A stretch of 64,000 bases of DNA from Limonium bicolor. Its lineage: Eukaryota; Streptophyta; Magnoliopsida; Caryophyllales; Plumbaginaceae. Position 1 is the stretch's first letter, and each line of letters starts with the position of its first letter. The translations under genes and the position numbers were made by a program. Positions 25,160 to 37,091 of the stretch are shown here, piece by piece. The notes under the pieces are model-generated. The model did no database searches. It was given only the letters and a program-made list of their open reading frames with translations, and was not told the origin of the DNA. The stretch is from the NCBI GenBank assembly GCA_023374045.1, contig CM041783.1:126853503-126917502 (forward strand). Reading direction: 5' to 3'.

Positions 25160-25286
25160 TAAGCTTGTACATGCATTTGGAGGATGTTATGTGAAGGTTT
25201 ATGTGTGCTAAATGATGTTAAAGCATACTAGGATATGTAAGGTGAAGTTTGGAGTCAAATGGGAATTTAGGAACAAAGGTCTGGAG

Positions 25287-25620
25287 CCGACCGACCTTAG
25301 GGACCGGACCTGCAAGGTCGGTCGAGCTCAGTTTACACTACCGGAAAGAGTTTCTGGAATGGACCGACCTTGGTGACCGGACTTGCAAGGTCGGTCGGGC
25401 TTATATTTTTGGTACGGATTGAGTTTCTGGAATGGACCGACCTTGGGACCGGATTTGCAAGGTCGGTCGTGTCTAAATTTTTGAACGGGAATTGTTTCTG
25501 GAATGGACCGACCTTGTGGACCGAACTTGCAAGGTCGGTCGGAGTAGAATTTTTGACAGTAATATGTTCGGGAATGGACCGACCTTGTGTAAGGTCGGTC
25601 GGTAAGGTCGGTCGGACCAA
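25287..25620 (+). repeat. Five-unit GACC hairpin array, E2 5' LTR
   Basis: Units at about 25287, 25361, 25434, 25505 and 25576 (period near 71 bp). Each has a CCGACCTTG arm, a GGACCGGACTTG-like loop and a CAAGGTCGG arm, separated by a GTTTCTGGAATG spacer. The last unit is altered and has two right arms. Open frames on both strands here are by-products of the repeat. Confidence 0.85.
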
Positions 25621-26503
25621 AAACATTGTTTAAGGTTATAGGATGATGGGGGTTATTAAGTAATGATGTTATAAGATTGTTAAGGACATGTTAAGTGAGT
25701 TATAATGACAATTTAGTGGGGGAAAAGTTGTTTTAAAATGAAAAAGTAAAACAAGTTAAAATGTGAAGTAATTTAACTAGATAACGGGGATAAGTTATGA
25801 GCATTAAACTTTAAACAATCATGTTACCCCGATGTTAATAAAAGTAAATGTAATGTTATCAGTTGTTCAAAGATGTTACGAGGAACATGTGATGGCACGT
25901 TAAAGTGAAACCCCGGTGACAGGTATGGTTTTCTTGCAACCTGTGTCCTACCGGATTACACCGGCTTTTATGCCAATGTGTTTTTCTGTATGTTTTCCAT
26001 GTTGTAAGATAAAACATGTAATGAGTTTACAGTAATTCATATATGTGGCGTGTCTAGTTCCGATACCATTTAACCTCGAAAGTGTTAAACTTAGCTAACT
26101 GAGTCTAGGATCACATGAGAGATCGGTATTCGGATTTTAACGACCCGAACCATGAGACGTTCTAACCACGGCTATGCGTGAGTTGATTGTGTGATGTTGT
26201 GTGCGATTGTATGGACCTCCCTCGTGTGTTTAACCCAGTCAAAATACCTTCTTGGTGTGTGGATGTGATAGGTTCCATAATGGGGCTCTAACTACTTATC
26301 TACAAGTAAATATGTATTGACGGGGGTGAGGAATCCGGTTAGGCCGGTCGCGCGTTGTTTGGGAGTGGGTATCCTTTTTAGCCTTACCCTCCTCTCTGTT
26401 ATGGTTGTTTCCCTCACGGGTTACGATCTCCCATTAGCTTACTCCAAAGCTTAGCTATTCTGATTTATGATCGGTTTAGGGGGAACATGTGTTTGTGTGG
26501 TGT

Positions 26504-26874
26504 GTTCGGGGCACTATATCCGAACCATCTTAACTTAAGTTACTCGTCCAACTATTAGGACGGTAATGAGTATTGTAAAACGAGTTTATCATGAGGGTGA
26601 CATCATTCTCTAGGCTCACAAGTGAATTAACTATGTCTGGGTCGGTTCCTAAGAGAACCGTTCCCGTTATGTTATGTGTTATTGTTGTACTGCAATTCCC
26701 ATTGCGATGTTATGTTATGTGCACGTTGAAATGTGAAAAGTGTTGTTATGTGGTGTATATGGATCATGGATGTGAATCCCAGTTTATAAAAGAGACGTTT
26801 ATGGATAACCCAATTATTGGGTAAGTGTCGTCTATTAAGGAAGTAGCTCCACTAGAGGAGAACCCTCTAGGGTT
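26504..26874 (+). repeat. String of small hairpins, E2 5' LTR
   Basis: Successive stems: GTTCGG/CCGAAC (26504-26525), CGTCC/GGACG (26545-26562), CGGTTC/GAACCG (26643-26660), ACCCA/TGGGT (26808-26822), CTCC/GGAG (26847-26860), AACCC/GGGTT (26861-26874). Arm sequences differ completely but loops are short and often contain CTA. It corresponds in position to the E1, E4 and E6 strings. Confidence 0.6.
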
Positions 26875-27059
26875 GATGAACACAATGAGTGGCTTATCAA
26901 GTAAGGATGTGTTATCTGTTTGTTGAGCCCATTGTGGTGGAATGTTATGTGTTGTGTGTTTATAGTATACATGCATGATTCAAATATAATCAACCGCATT
27001 CTAAGACGACAATTAGTTGTGCGTGGCCCGGTAGCATGCGGGCTGCGGGATTACAATAC

Positions 27060-27116
27060 CAGCAAAGGTGCTGAGCCCCTGGGGGGCCACCCTTTTCTCT
27101 TCTTTTCCTATTTCAG
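27060..27116 (+). other. Double hairpin and acceptor-like site, E2 5' LTR
   Basis: CAGCA-AAGG-TGCTG (27060-27073), then GCCCC-TGG-GGGGC (27075-27087), then a long pyrimidine tract and CAG at 27114-27116 followed by GTAC. It lies 360 nt before the LTR end. The 3' LTR copy has its AG at 36725-36726. Confidence 0.6.
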
Positions 27117-27481
27117 GTACAAGGAGCTGGAAGCCGTTCGAGAGTAGGACGGGGTAGTCGCTTGTACATGGGTAATCATTTAAGTGATATTTGTACAGTA
27201 GGTGTAGTAAGATCGAAATTGTTATCGGCATTAGTCTGTGAATACTCGGTACAGTTGGAAGTTATGTGTATGTTGGTTGTTGTTAATGAAAAGGTATAGT
27301 AATGTACAGTTGCTCGGGAATCTAGTCCATCAGACCGGTACAATGTATATGTAATATCCTTGTTAGCCACGAGGGTGGTTAACGGCGTGTAACACCAACG
27401 AGTTAAGTAATGTGATGAAGTATGTTTTCCATTGCAGTTTGTTGTTAAGTGTGTTAATGTTGGATGGGGTGTTACAAAAAG

Positions 27482-27493
27482 TGGTATCAGAGC
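27482..27493 (+). other. E2 primer-binding site (tRNA-Met)
   Basis: TGGTATCAGAGC, five bases after the LTR end TGTTACA. Confidence 0.93.
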
Positions 27494-28303
27494 GAAGTAT
27501 CGCTCTGATGACTGAATTACCGAGCTTACGAAGTACAGAGTTAGGATTTTAGTACTTTGGGTTAAGGGTTGAATGATAGCGTGAGAGATACGCTAGTTAG
27601 GAATTACCAGTGTATACTGGAAACCTATAATATCCTTCCCGCCCTCCACAGTCCCTGTTTTATAACTCTGGGAAAGAAAACCAGAGAGATGGAAGTCCTC
27701 TCATACTCGGGAATACCCGATCTGGCTGTTATTAAGTACCACTGTGAGTACGGAGAACCAGTCATACGGTAGATCCCGAAGAGTGGGAATACCGGAGACG
27801 GTTTCCATCTGAACAATGTTAACCGCATTTAATAGCGAAGAATGAAGAATCTTGTGTATAGAAGAATAGAATTTCCGGCAACCTGGGTCGACATGTTGAG
27901 CAGTCGACAATTACCAGCTTGCAACACACCAACCGTGCAACAGGCAGGAAGTGAAGTAATGAACCCGGGACGAGAGTCTACGGGACCACGATTATTAAAT
28001 AATATACCAACAGTATACCAACCGATAAAGGAACTACAACGTAGTGCCCAAACAAGAGACAAGTCTCAGTAACCATGACAAATACGTGGAATGGGCTACG
28101 AAGGGGATACAATGCTAAGTGAAAAGGGGTCTCCAAGAATGGGAGACACCCCAGTTAATGATTATCATGTGAATACAGTGAGAAGTCACCCAGAGAATTT
28201 AATGTCTAGACTGTAAGATCAAGTGAGGGCCAACAAGGCCACTGATGACAGTACGGGTAAAAACAATACCACAACCGGTATGTGTTGAACCGATAGCCAG
28301 TTA

Positions 28304-28335
28304 GCATGGCGCACTTGCCATGGCAAGTGCTGCTA
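28304..28335 (+). other. Conserved internal palindrome, E2
   Basis: The core 28311-28330 is a perfect 20-nt palindrome (GCACTTGC, CATG, GCAAGTGC), flanked by an outer TAGCA/TGCTA pair. It lies 818 nt after the PBS, close to the 872-874 nt seen in E1. It resembles in form the palindromic loops used by retroviruses for genome dimerisation. Confidence 0.7.
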
Positions 28336-28727
28336 TAACAGGGCTATTCGGGAAAATTTATAACAAATACAAAGTACTTAGTAAAGTACCATGAAGTTAA
28401 GTGAGATCATCATAACTGTGGAAGGGCTTGATAGCCTAACCTCTGTAATTGGAAGTACACCAGTCAACAAGAAGCTAGACTTGGTTAAAGCAAGAAGACA
28501 TTGTGAAACCATGAAATTTTTTCTTTCAAGCTTAGATTTACTTCAAACTCTTTTCTTTCAAACCAATACTTCTTTCTAACCTTCTTCTAAACCAAACCAG
28601 TAAAACCAAGGGCAGTTGCTAAAGATACAACAGTGGATAAACGTTCCCTTGATTAAGTTCGGGAAGCAAGGAATGCATATTGTCACAGGACAATATAAGG
28701 AAGTTGACAACAGAATACTTCACCTAG

Positions 28728-28890
28728 GCGTGTGACGGACACTACGAGTGTACCAATTGTAATGTGGGACGACCGCACTCCGATAGGAGCTTGTGGGCCT
28801 GACAGACCTACTTATGGGTTAGTCGGGTAAGTAGTAATGTATCAGTAGGGTACCCCACATATGTATACAAGTAGAGTCCGGAACACGGGA
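28728..28890 (+). ncRNA. Conserved structured block, E2
   Basis: Hairpin: CCGCA (28773-28777), CTCC (28778-28781), loop GATA, GGAG (28786-28789), two unpaired bases, TGTGG (28792-28796). Flanks shared with E4 and E1 include GTGTGACGGACACTAC, GGGTAAGTAGTAATGTATC and GGTACCCCA. Sequence identity is high against E4 and lower but clear against E1, where stem pairs change together. Confidence 0.7.
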
Positions 28891-31800
28891 AGTAGTCAAC
28901 TCCATACTACGGTCAGCAGTAAAAGTCAAGCAAGAGCAACGGATTACCAAGAATGGTTAAAGTAAAGGAACTCAGTTAAGTTAACGAGACTAGAGGAATT
29001 AGTGAATTCATTTCAAGGAATGTTTAAGAGTCAGGAGGTGCGAAGTGCACTAACTGTTATGTAAAGACATCACATATGTCTTAAGAATCCCAAGGGGTAA
29101 ACATGATAGCTGGAACGGTGACCCAACCTGTACATGACGAGGCAAATGCTTAATGTGGACACATTAATGTGCAATGAACGGGATGAAACTCCCAGAATGA
29201 GTACCTACACTACCAGGAGATGTTGATCTTCATAGAAGAAGATAATAAGCCAGTCAAGAACGTAAAACGGCGTGGCTAACTGAATATACCAATAGGTGCA
29301 AACCAGATGTAAAGGCATAACTTAACAACACCCAGGAGCAATCCTTGAAGGGTGTTCGCATCAACGATAGTTGAATGAGATAACGTGACTGAAACACAAG
29401 GGTTGAAACTAACACTCAGTTTAGACATAAGTTGTCAGGAGACGGACTGACAATCCTAAGGGGCAACCCAGGAAAAGAAAACGTGATGGAACGACCTTGT
29501 CATGGAGCTCAATATGATATCCAAACCATATAATATTGTACAGAGATGTAAATGTGTGTGAACAGCCTACAATGAGCGGAGCTCAAGGCAATAAGGCTTA
29601 TAAGCCACAAGCAAGATATGTTATGTAAATTTAAGTTAATTGTGGGAGTTTATAATATATAAGTAAGTAAAGCGGATACCGAACCACTGCTAAGAGAGTG
29701 GGGATACCTCTTAATATTGTGAGACCGCAGTAGCGGTAGTTATGTGAACCAAGTTCAAGAAACATGTTAGGGATTGACCATGTTGTCATTGCGAGAGAAC
29801 AGTTAGTTGAGTAGCATGTGGGTATAAAGTGAAGCACCGAGCTGAATAATGCCGGCTTGTGACTCGAATGATCAATGCTCAAGGGGCATTCAGTAGTCAT
29901 CCAAATGAGTGACGAACCATAATACGAATGATGTAAGTATATGTGTGGAAGTTAATGTGACAGTAAATACCATATAAGTTGATGTTATACTAGGAGTAAG
30001 AGCACGGTGCGCAGCAAGCGACCATTGTATAAGTGTTGTTGAATAATAATATGGCAGATAAGACCAGTTATGAGTTAAACTCAGTGGAGATGCAAGGTAA
30101 GTGATAGCAAATAACTAGGCAGTAAGCCAGTAGCAAGTATTACGAGATAAGAGTCTCAGTGAAAGACAGTGTGAATTCCATTGCGAATCGCATAAGAGAT
30201 TTACTGTCAAGAGTTTACCCCTCTGCACTCTGTATGACTGAGTGTTTTGGTATTGCATTTGTGCAGTAATGATCGAGTGCGATAGCTAGGATTCGGGAAA
30301 TGTTAATTGTGGTGGAAACAGAAATCGGCTTATAACCCATAGTGACTAATACATAGGAAGTGCAAGGACGTACCAATGAAAGAGTACTTGTACAGGACCA
30401 AATGTGGAGGCATGATTAACAGTAAGTGACTACAGTAGCACTAACTACCAAATATTGGTATGGAATATACCTCAAGTGTGGGAAATAACTGAGAGAGCAC
30501 TACACATTAGGTGGTAGCTCAATCTCAACCGACAGTAAGTCAGAAGAAATCAAGTCAATCATTGTGAAACATATAATAGTATACATAGTAAATTATTAGA
30601 GAAGTGGATGGAAAGTTTTGAAACTCACCGAATTTGCTCACGGTCAGTAATACCACGCATCGGTTGAGAAACCGTTATTTCCAAGATAAAGGTGATAATT
30701 GGTGATGTACAATACATTAAGAATAACGAATGAGGCAAATTGATCCCTACAGTAATTAGAGTTTCGCAGCAGAAACTAGTGAGCCAGTGATTCAAGTGTT
30801 GAATGTGCATGGTGAACATGAGTGAATGGCTAGTTATTAATGCCTAGAAGCCTCACAGGCCAGAATTGAAACCAGTTAAGAGTTAAAGCAAACTCGAATG
30901 AGAATTCTTGGTTTAGGAACTAAACCGCCAATATTGTTAAGATCCTCTAATCAGAATGCATTGTATAATAGACCGCGCGGAAGTTAAAGTACTTCATGAC
31001 GGCAGAATGTTTTAAACCAATGATTCAGTGATTGATTACGTGGGCGTAATCCCTTTTTAAGGGGGGTAGAGCCCAAAACCACTTAGTGTGTATTACCGTA
31101 CAAGAGTACGTGAACTATGTTGTGCATAGCATAAAATAATTTGTTTGGATGATTGGTGCATGCGTTACATAAACATACGCATTCATTCATGGTTTAGTTG
31201 TGGTAATTTTGCACAGAAGATGCGAAATACCATTGTGATTGTGATAAGTGTGTTTATTCGTTAACAGTTGTGTGAGATAGTACAAGTGTAGGGAGTAAAG
31301 AAACTCCCGGGGGAACAAAAACCCCGACAGTGTATAAATGTGAAACGGTGTGTTGTATTTTGATAAAATATATGTGTACGTATACAATATAGTGATTCAC
31401 GAAAAGGGTATGAAACCGACATAGAACCTAGTGAGAATAAGATTCCCTAGGTAACAGGATTAAAGTGAATGGAGATAACTGGTAGACGGAGTTCTATCCT
31501 TTGGAGATGTAATGATTATGACTAGAAAGACTAAAAGATAGAAAATTGGAAATGAGTGTATTACTTGATGGTTGAAAATGAAGTGGGAAGTGGAACTTGA
31601 TTTGCATGCGATCAAGGAAGCCGAACACAAATTGGGGTGGAAGGATAGTTCGACACTGATGCTGATCACATCAGGGTTGGATGATTCTTGAAGCTCTCTG
31701 TAAGTGGTCACAAATAACCACTCTAAGGAAGATGAAAAGAGTATAAATTGGACTTGGAGTTGTGTTGCATTTTCAAAGGGATTTTCAATTGGTATTTCCA

Positions 31801-32430
31801 AAACAGTCGATAAATATTTTGAATAAAGGATTCTCTTATACTTAACCTAGCAAAGAATATTTTCGTAGTACTTGCCCGGTGACATGGGCAGCATATGTGT
31901 TTAAACAAAAAAATAAGTGATTGTTTTGATCTCCCAAGGGAACGGGGACCAGAAGGTGTCCATCGCGACCGGGTTCCGCGGGATCACAGTGTATGTAAAA
32001 GATATTTTTGGTTGCCATACATGATAAGACATGTTGTGTGGTATGTGTAATAAATATTATTTTGACCTTGAGTTCCAAAAGTGTATGTTATCAGGACCTA
32101 TGAGTCTAAATGTTTTTGTGTTTATAGACCTATGTGTATAAAGCCTTATATGTTATCAAGACCTATGGGTCTAAATGTTGTTATGTCACCCAGACCCAAG
32201 AGTCTAAGGGTTGTTATGTATGTGCAAATGTTGTTAAGATACCCGGACCATTGAGTCCGAGGTTATCATGTGAGTATGTTATGTTATGTGTGGATGTGTA
32301 TATGTACCCGACCGTTAAGTCCGAGGTTGTGATGTAAAGTATGTTTGGTTATGAAAGTTTTATTTTTATAAGTAATCCCTGTGTTCTAATCCAATGATGT
32401 GTGGGAAGTGTGAACTTCGAGGACAAGTTC

Positions 32431-32447
32431 TTTTAAGGGGGGTAGAT
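32431..32447 (+). other. E2 polypurine tract
   Basis: TTTTAAGGGGGGTAGAT directly before the 3' LTR. Confidence 0.9.
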
Positions 32448-33160
32448 TGAAATACCCCAAACCTTGATATATTGTTTAAATACTAAACTATGATATTTAA
32501 AGGCTAAAAAGTGCCTTAGAAACATCAGTGTACAATTTAAACCATGGTGAAAACAATAAAGAACCATAAATACAGTTTGAGCAAAAACATGCTCTAAACT
32601 TGGAGTGAACTTGGTTGGGACCCAAAGAGCCTACCAAGACTTAGTGATATTCAATTATGATTTAATAAGGCTAATTAAGTCCTTAGGAAACCTTGGTAGA
32701 CAATTAAACCAAACAAAACACAAATAAATACCTTAAAGTCAATATGGGCAAAAATGTGCTCTAAGCTTGGGATAAATTTGTATAAGACCTAAAGGTCATA
32801 TATATACCTTAATTATCTGTTAATGAACATATTAAACCAATTACCAAAGAAAACCAAGCTTGAAAACAAGTTAAAACACAAAATGTGCTTTAAGGAGTCT
32901 TAAAGCACATTTTTGAAAAAATTGTCTTGTAAATGAGTTTTGAGTGGCTAAATGTCCATCATTACTCTTATTAACATGTGTACTACTTAGTATCACATTA
33001 TGAAGTCTAAATCAATGGGAAATAAAAAATTTCACAAATATGTGCCTTAGTTGTGAATAGTAACCAAAATATGCTAGTTTATGACATAAGTCAATATTAA
33101 GTTAATTGGTCAACAAAGACCAAACTACCCCTAAGTAGATGATGGGGGCCGGTTTTTATT

Positions 33161-33240
33161 GTGGTGAGTCACCACTCTTGCTAGTTTGATAAGTAAATAA
33201 AGATGACAACTAAAGTTTACTATTTACTTTATAAGTAAAT
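33161..33240 (+). promoter_or_regulatory. Putative E2 LTR promoter
   Basis: A 15-nt palindrome around TGAGTCA lies about 50 bp before a hairpin whose core CTTTATAAG resembles a TATA box; a pyrimidine-rich leader follows. The order matches E1. The start site is inferred. Confidence 0.5.
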
Positions 33241-33487
33241 ATCTTGTAAAAGGCAAGCTCTCATTTCATTCCTTCCTTTCCCACTCACACTCACACTCAC
33301 CGTCACCTACCTTCATTCTCCCAACTCCATCGGTTTTGCTACAGCAAAACCTCACCATCTCCAACTCCTTTTGCTTGTAACTCATGACTCCATGGTCCAA
33401 ATTCAATTTCAATACCACCATTCTTCTAGTTGGAGCAAGCTCTACACTTCTACCTTTTCAAATCTTCAAAAGCTCCATTTCGGTGCC

Positions 33488-33505
33488 ATGGAGATTCACC
33501 ATTGA
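33488..33505 (+). other. Five-codon upstream ORF in E2 leader
   Basis: ATG-GAG-ATT-CAC-CAT-TGA in the context GGTGCCATGG, about 50 nt before donor-like GT 33556. It aligns with the E1 uORF; start, last sense codon and stop are conserved. Confidence 0.45.
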
Positions 33506-33552
33506 AGGAGCTTGAGCTCATATTTTCATGCCTTGTCATTCTCCTTTGTTTC

Positions 33553-33916
33553 AAGGTAAGGAAAACCAAAGAAAATCAATGTTTCCTCTTGTTTTTGTGT
33601 GTAACCGAGAATCACCCTTTGATGGTGTGTTCTTTTGATCTTTCATAGCTCCATTTCAATCTTCAAAGGACAAGGAGAAGTCCTCTCTTGTTACTTATTC
33701 AAGCTCTCTTTTATCCCAAGGTAAAACAACTATCCTAATGTGTAAAGACAATATATATAACCTAGGGTTTGTAAATGAGTTTAAGCATGAAGCTTGAATG
33801 CTCATTGGTTTTACTTGTGTATTGATTAGAACATTGACAAGTAGCCAAGTACTCTTGCCGATTTCCAAACAAGGAAGAACAAGAGTGTTCAAGTAAAAAT
33901 CTTGAAGAAGAGAGGT
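33553..33916 (+). other. Three splice-donor-like sites in E2 LTR
   Basis: AAG|GTAAGG at 33556, AAG|GTAAAA at 33721 and GAG|GTAAAC at 33915. E1, E4 and E7 also have three such sites spaced 30-300 nt in the same part of the LTR. With AG 36725-36726 the implied intron is about 2.8-3.2 kb, entirely inside the LTR. Confidence 0.5.
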
Positions 33917-34898
33917 AAACAAACTATCTCAATGTAGTTTAAATGCCTAGGAAAAATGAGCTTGATTGGCTTAATAAAATACCTAAGGAGCCAATGGCTA
34001 ATGAGCTAGTAAAATGCTCTCAAGGAGTTTATTAAAGGGCATATGTATTGTTGGGTGTATTTGCAGGTCAAAGGCAATATATACAAGTGGAAATTCAGTG
34101 TTTATGGTTTAAGCAATTTAAGGGCCTAAGAGCCATGTTATTTAAGGGCCTAAGTGCCAAGCAATTTGATTATGCACTATATTGTGATGTAGTGTAAATT
34201 TGATGAAGTTTTGTGTGTGAGAATATTCTTGATGGATTTAGGTGTTCTTGAATGTTTAATGGTGAAAAACAATGCGTTTTGGTATGACATTGTGCTAGGA
34301 GAACCTATGGCAAAATTTGGGTAATGTATAAGGAGAGTTAAGTGTTTAAATGAGCTTTAGTGAACTAGGAAAAGTGAGGAATGAATGAATGTTTACTAGG
34401 GAAGAAAACATGTATTAAGGTGTTATATAGTGCTACGAGGAATTAGGCACTATCTTGAAGTTCTAGAAGTCCAATGGGTGTTTTGGGATGTAATAAAGTC
34501 TTGGAGAAGTTTGTTTTAGGGTTAGGTAATGTTGATGTACAAGGAATGAATGATGTTTAGGTAATGATGTGAGGAAGGAATTTTAAGAAGGTGTGAACAA
34601 GGAAATTTAGTTAGTAAGAAAAGATGCTTGGGATAAGATGTTAAGGTGTAGAGGAAACATCTTGGTATGGTGGTCATTATAGGTGAAATACCACTTAGAA
34701 AACCAAAAGAGAAATGTTACAAGTGTTAAGAAATTTGTAAGTAAATGAGTGAGTGTTTAAGGACTTTAGAAGTAAGCTTGTACATGCATTTGGAGGATGT
34801 TATGTGAAGGTTTAAGTGTGATAATGATGTTAAAGCATACTAGGATATGTAAGGTCAAGTTTGGAGTCAAATGGGAATTTAGGAACAAAGGTCTAGAG

Positions 34899-35231
34899 CC
34901 GACCGACCTTAGGGACGGGACCTGCAAGGTCGGTCGAGCTCAGTTTACACTACCGGAAAGAGTTTCTGGAATGGACCGACCTTGGGGACCGGACTTGCAA
35001 GGTCGGTCGGGCTTATATTTTTTGGTATGGATTGAGTTTCTGGAATGAACCGACCTTGGGACCGGACTTGCAAGGTCGGTCGTGTCTAAATTTTTGAACG
35101 GGAATTGTTTCTGGAATGGACCGACCTTGTGAACCGAACTTGCAAGGTCGGTCGGAGTAGAATTTTTGACGGTAATATGTTCTGGAATGGACCGACCTTG
35201 TGTAAGGTCGGTCGGTAAGGTCGGTCGGACC
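34899..35231 (+). repeat. Five-unit GACC hairpin array, E2 3' LTR
   Basis: Same five units as 25287-25620 with a few substitutions, including in loops. Confidence 0.85.
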
Positions 35232-37086
35232 AAAAACATTGTTTAAGGTTATAAGATGATGGGGTTATTATGTAATGATGTTATAAGATTGTTAAGGACA
35301 TGTTAAGTGAGTAATAATGACAATTTAGTGGGGGAAAAGATGTTTTAAAATGAAAAAGTAAAACAAGTTAAAATGTGAAGTTATTTAACTAGATAACGGG
35401 GATAAGTTATGAGCATTAGACTTTAAACAATCATGTTACCCATGTTAATAAAAGTTAATGTAATGTTATCAGTTGTTCAAAGATGTTACGAGGAACATGT
35501 GATGGCACGTTAGAGTGAAACCCCGGTGACAGGTATGGTTTTCTTGCAACCTATGTCCTACCAGATTACACCGGATTGTATGCCAATGTGTTTTTCTATA
35601 TGTTTGCCACGTTGTAAGATAAAACATGTAATGAGTTTACAGTAATTCATATATGTGGCGTGTCTAGTTCCGATACCATTTAACCTCGAAAGTGTCAAAC
35701 TTAGCTAACTGAGTCTAGGATCACATGAGAGATCGGTATTCGGATTTTAACGACCAGAACCATGGGACATTCTAAACACGGCTATGCGTGAGTTGATTGT
35801 GTGTGTTGTGTGCGAATGTATGGACCTCCCTCGTGTGTTTAACCCAGTCGAAATACCTTCTTGGTGTGTGGATGTGATAGGTTCCATAGTGGGGCTCTAA
35901 CTACTTATCTACAAGTAAATATGTACTAATGGGGGTGAGGAATCCGGTTAGGCCGGTCGCGCGTTGTTTGGGAGTAGGTATCCTTTTTAGCCTTACCCTC
36001 CTCTCTGTTATGGTTGTTTCCCTCACGGGTTACGATCTCCCATTAGCTTACTCCAAAGCTTAGCTATTCTAACTTATGATCGGTTTAGGGGGAACATGTG
36101 TTTGTGTGGTGTGTTCGGGGCACTATATCCGAACCATCTTAACTTAAGTTACTCGTCCGACTATTAGGACGGTAAAGTGTGTTGTATAACGAGTTTATCA
36201 TGAGGGTGACATCATTCTCTAGGCTCACAAGTGAATTAACTATGTTTGGGTTGGTTCCTAAGAGATCCGTTCCCGTTCCCGTTATGTGTTATTGTTGTAC
36301 TGTAATTCCCATTGCGATGTTATGTTATGTGCACGTTGAAACGTGAAAAGTGTTGTTATGTGGTGTATATGGATCATGGATGTGAATCCGAGTTTATAAA
36401 AGAGACGTTTATGGATAACCCAATTATTGGGTAAGTGTCGTCTATTAAGGAAGTAGCTCCACTAGAGGAGAACCCTCTAGGGTTTATGAACATAATGAGT
36501 GGCTTATCAAGTAAGGATGTGTTATCTGTTTGTTGAGCCCATTGTGGTGGAATGTTATGTGTTGTGTGTTTATAGTATACATGCATGATTCAAATATAAT
36601 CAACCGCATGCTAAGACGACAATTAGTTGTGCGTGGCCCGGTAGCATGCGGGCTGCGGGATTACCATACCAGCAAAGGTGCTGAGCCCCTGGGGGGCCAC
36701 CCTTTTCTCTTCTTTTCCTATTTCAGGTACAAGGAGCTGGAAGCTGTTCGAGAGTAGGACTGGGTAGTCGCTTGTACATGGGTAATCATTTAAGTGATAT
36801 TTGTACAGTACGTGTAGTAAGACCGAAATTGTTATCGGCATTAGTCTGTGAATACTCGGTACAGTTGCAAGTTATGTGTATGTTGGTTGTTGTTAATGAA
36901 AAGGTATAGTAATGTACAGTTGCTCGGGAATTTAGTCCATCAGACCAGTACAATGTATATGTAATAGCCTTGTTAGCCACGAGGGTGGTTAACAGCGTGT
37001 AACACCAACTAGTTAAGTAATGTGATGAAGTATGTTTTCCGCTGCAGTTTGTTGTTAAGTGTGTTAATGTTGGATGGGGTGTTACA

Positions 37087-37091
37087 TCATA
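37087..37091. other. Right target-site duplication of E2 (TCATA)
   Basis: TCATA follows the E2 3' LTR; E4's other LTR has the uninterrupted site AGAGC-TCATA-CACAA at 58206-58220. Confidence 0.8.

Larger units (their letters stand above)
25155..27476 (+). repeat. E2 5' LTR, 3' half only (2322 bp)
   Basis: Matches 34768-37086 of the 3' LTR; the first half lies beyond E1, left of the window. Holds the GACC hairpin array (25287-25620), the small-hairpin string (26504-26874), the double hairpin (27060-27087) and acceptor-like AG (27115-27116). The stretch 25621-26500 is non-coding. Confidence 0.9.
27477..32447 (+). mobile_element. E2 internal domain (4971 bp, non-coding)
   Basis: No frame exceeds about 113 residues and none carries a gag zinc knuckle, protease, RT or integrase motif. 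It holds the palindrome (28311-28330) and structured block (28728-28890). Near the PPT (32092-32335) are about five diverged repeats of the form GACCYATGRGTCTAA or GGACCATTGAGTCCGAGG, again self-complementary. The stretch 28900-32080 shows nothing else recognisable. Confidence 0.85.
25155..37086 (+). mobile_element. E2: LARD-like LTR retrotransposon, sister of E1
   Basis: A plus-strand element: truncated 5' LTR (25155-27476), PBS (27482-27493), internal domain (27477-32447), PPT (32431-32447), full 3' LTR (32448-37086). Termini, PBS, PPT and the order of LTR motifs match E1, but the sequence is diverged, so these are subfamilies of one family. The interior has no gag or pol. The 3' LTR is followed by TCATA, a duplication of a site also seen at 58211-58215 in E4's other LTR, so E2 inserted into E4. 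Confidence 0.9.
32448..37086 (+). repeat. E2 3' LTR, complete (4639 bp)
   Basis: Runs TGAAATACCCC to GGGGTGTTACA. In order: interrupted palindrome (from about 32881), GTGGTGAGTCACCAC (33161-33175, a GCN4-type core in a palindrome), TATA-like hairpin ATTTACTT/AAGTAAAT (33222-33240), pyrimidine-rich leader (33250-33420), uORF (33488-33505), donor-like GT at 33556-33557, 33721-33722 and 33915-33916, GACC array (34899-35231), small-hairpin string, double hairpin and acceptor AG (36725-36726). The region 33930-34890 is non-coding. Confidence 0.92.

Noticed and set aside
25333..25633. Overlapping frames on both strands in the E2 GACC array
   Set aside because: By-products of inverted repeats with a period near 71 bp; the two strands encode similar-looking repeats.
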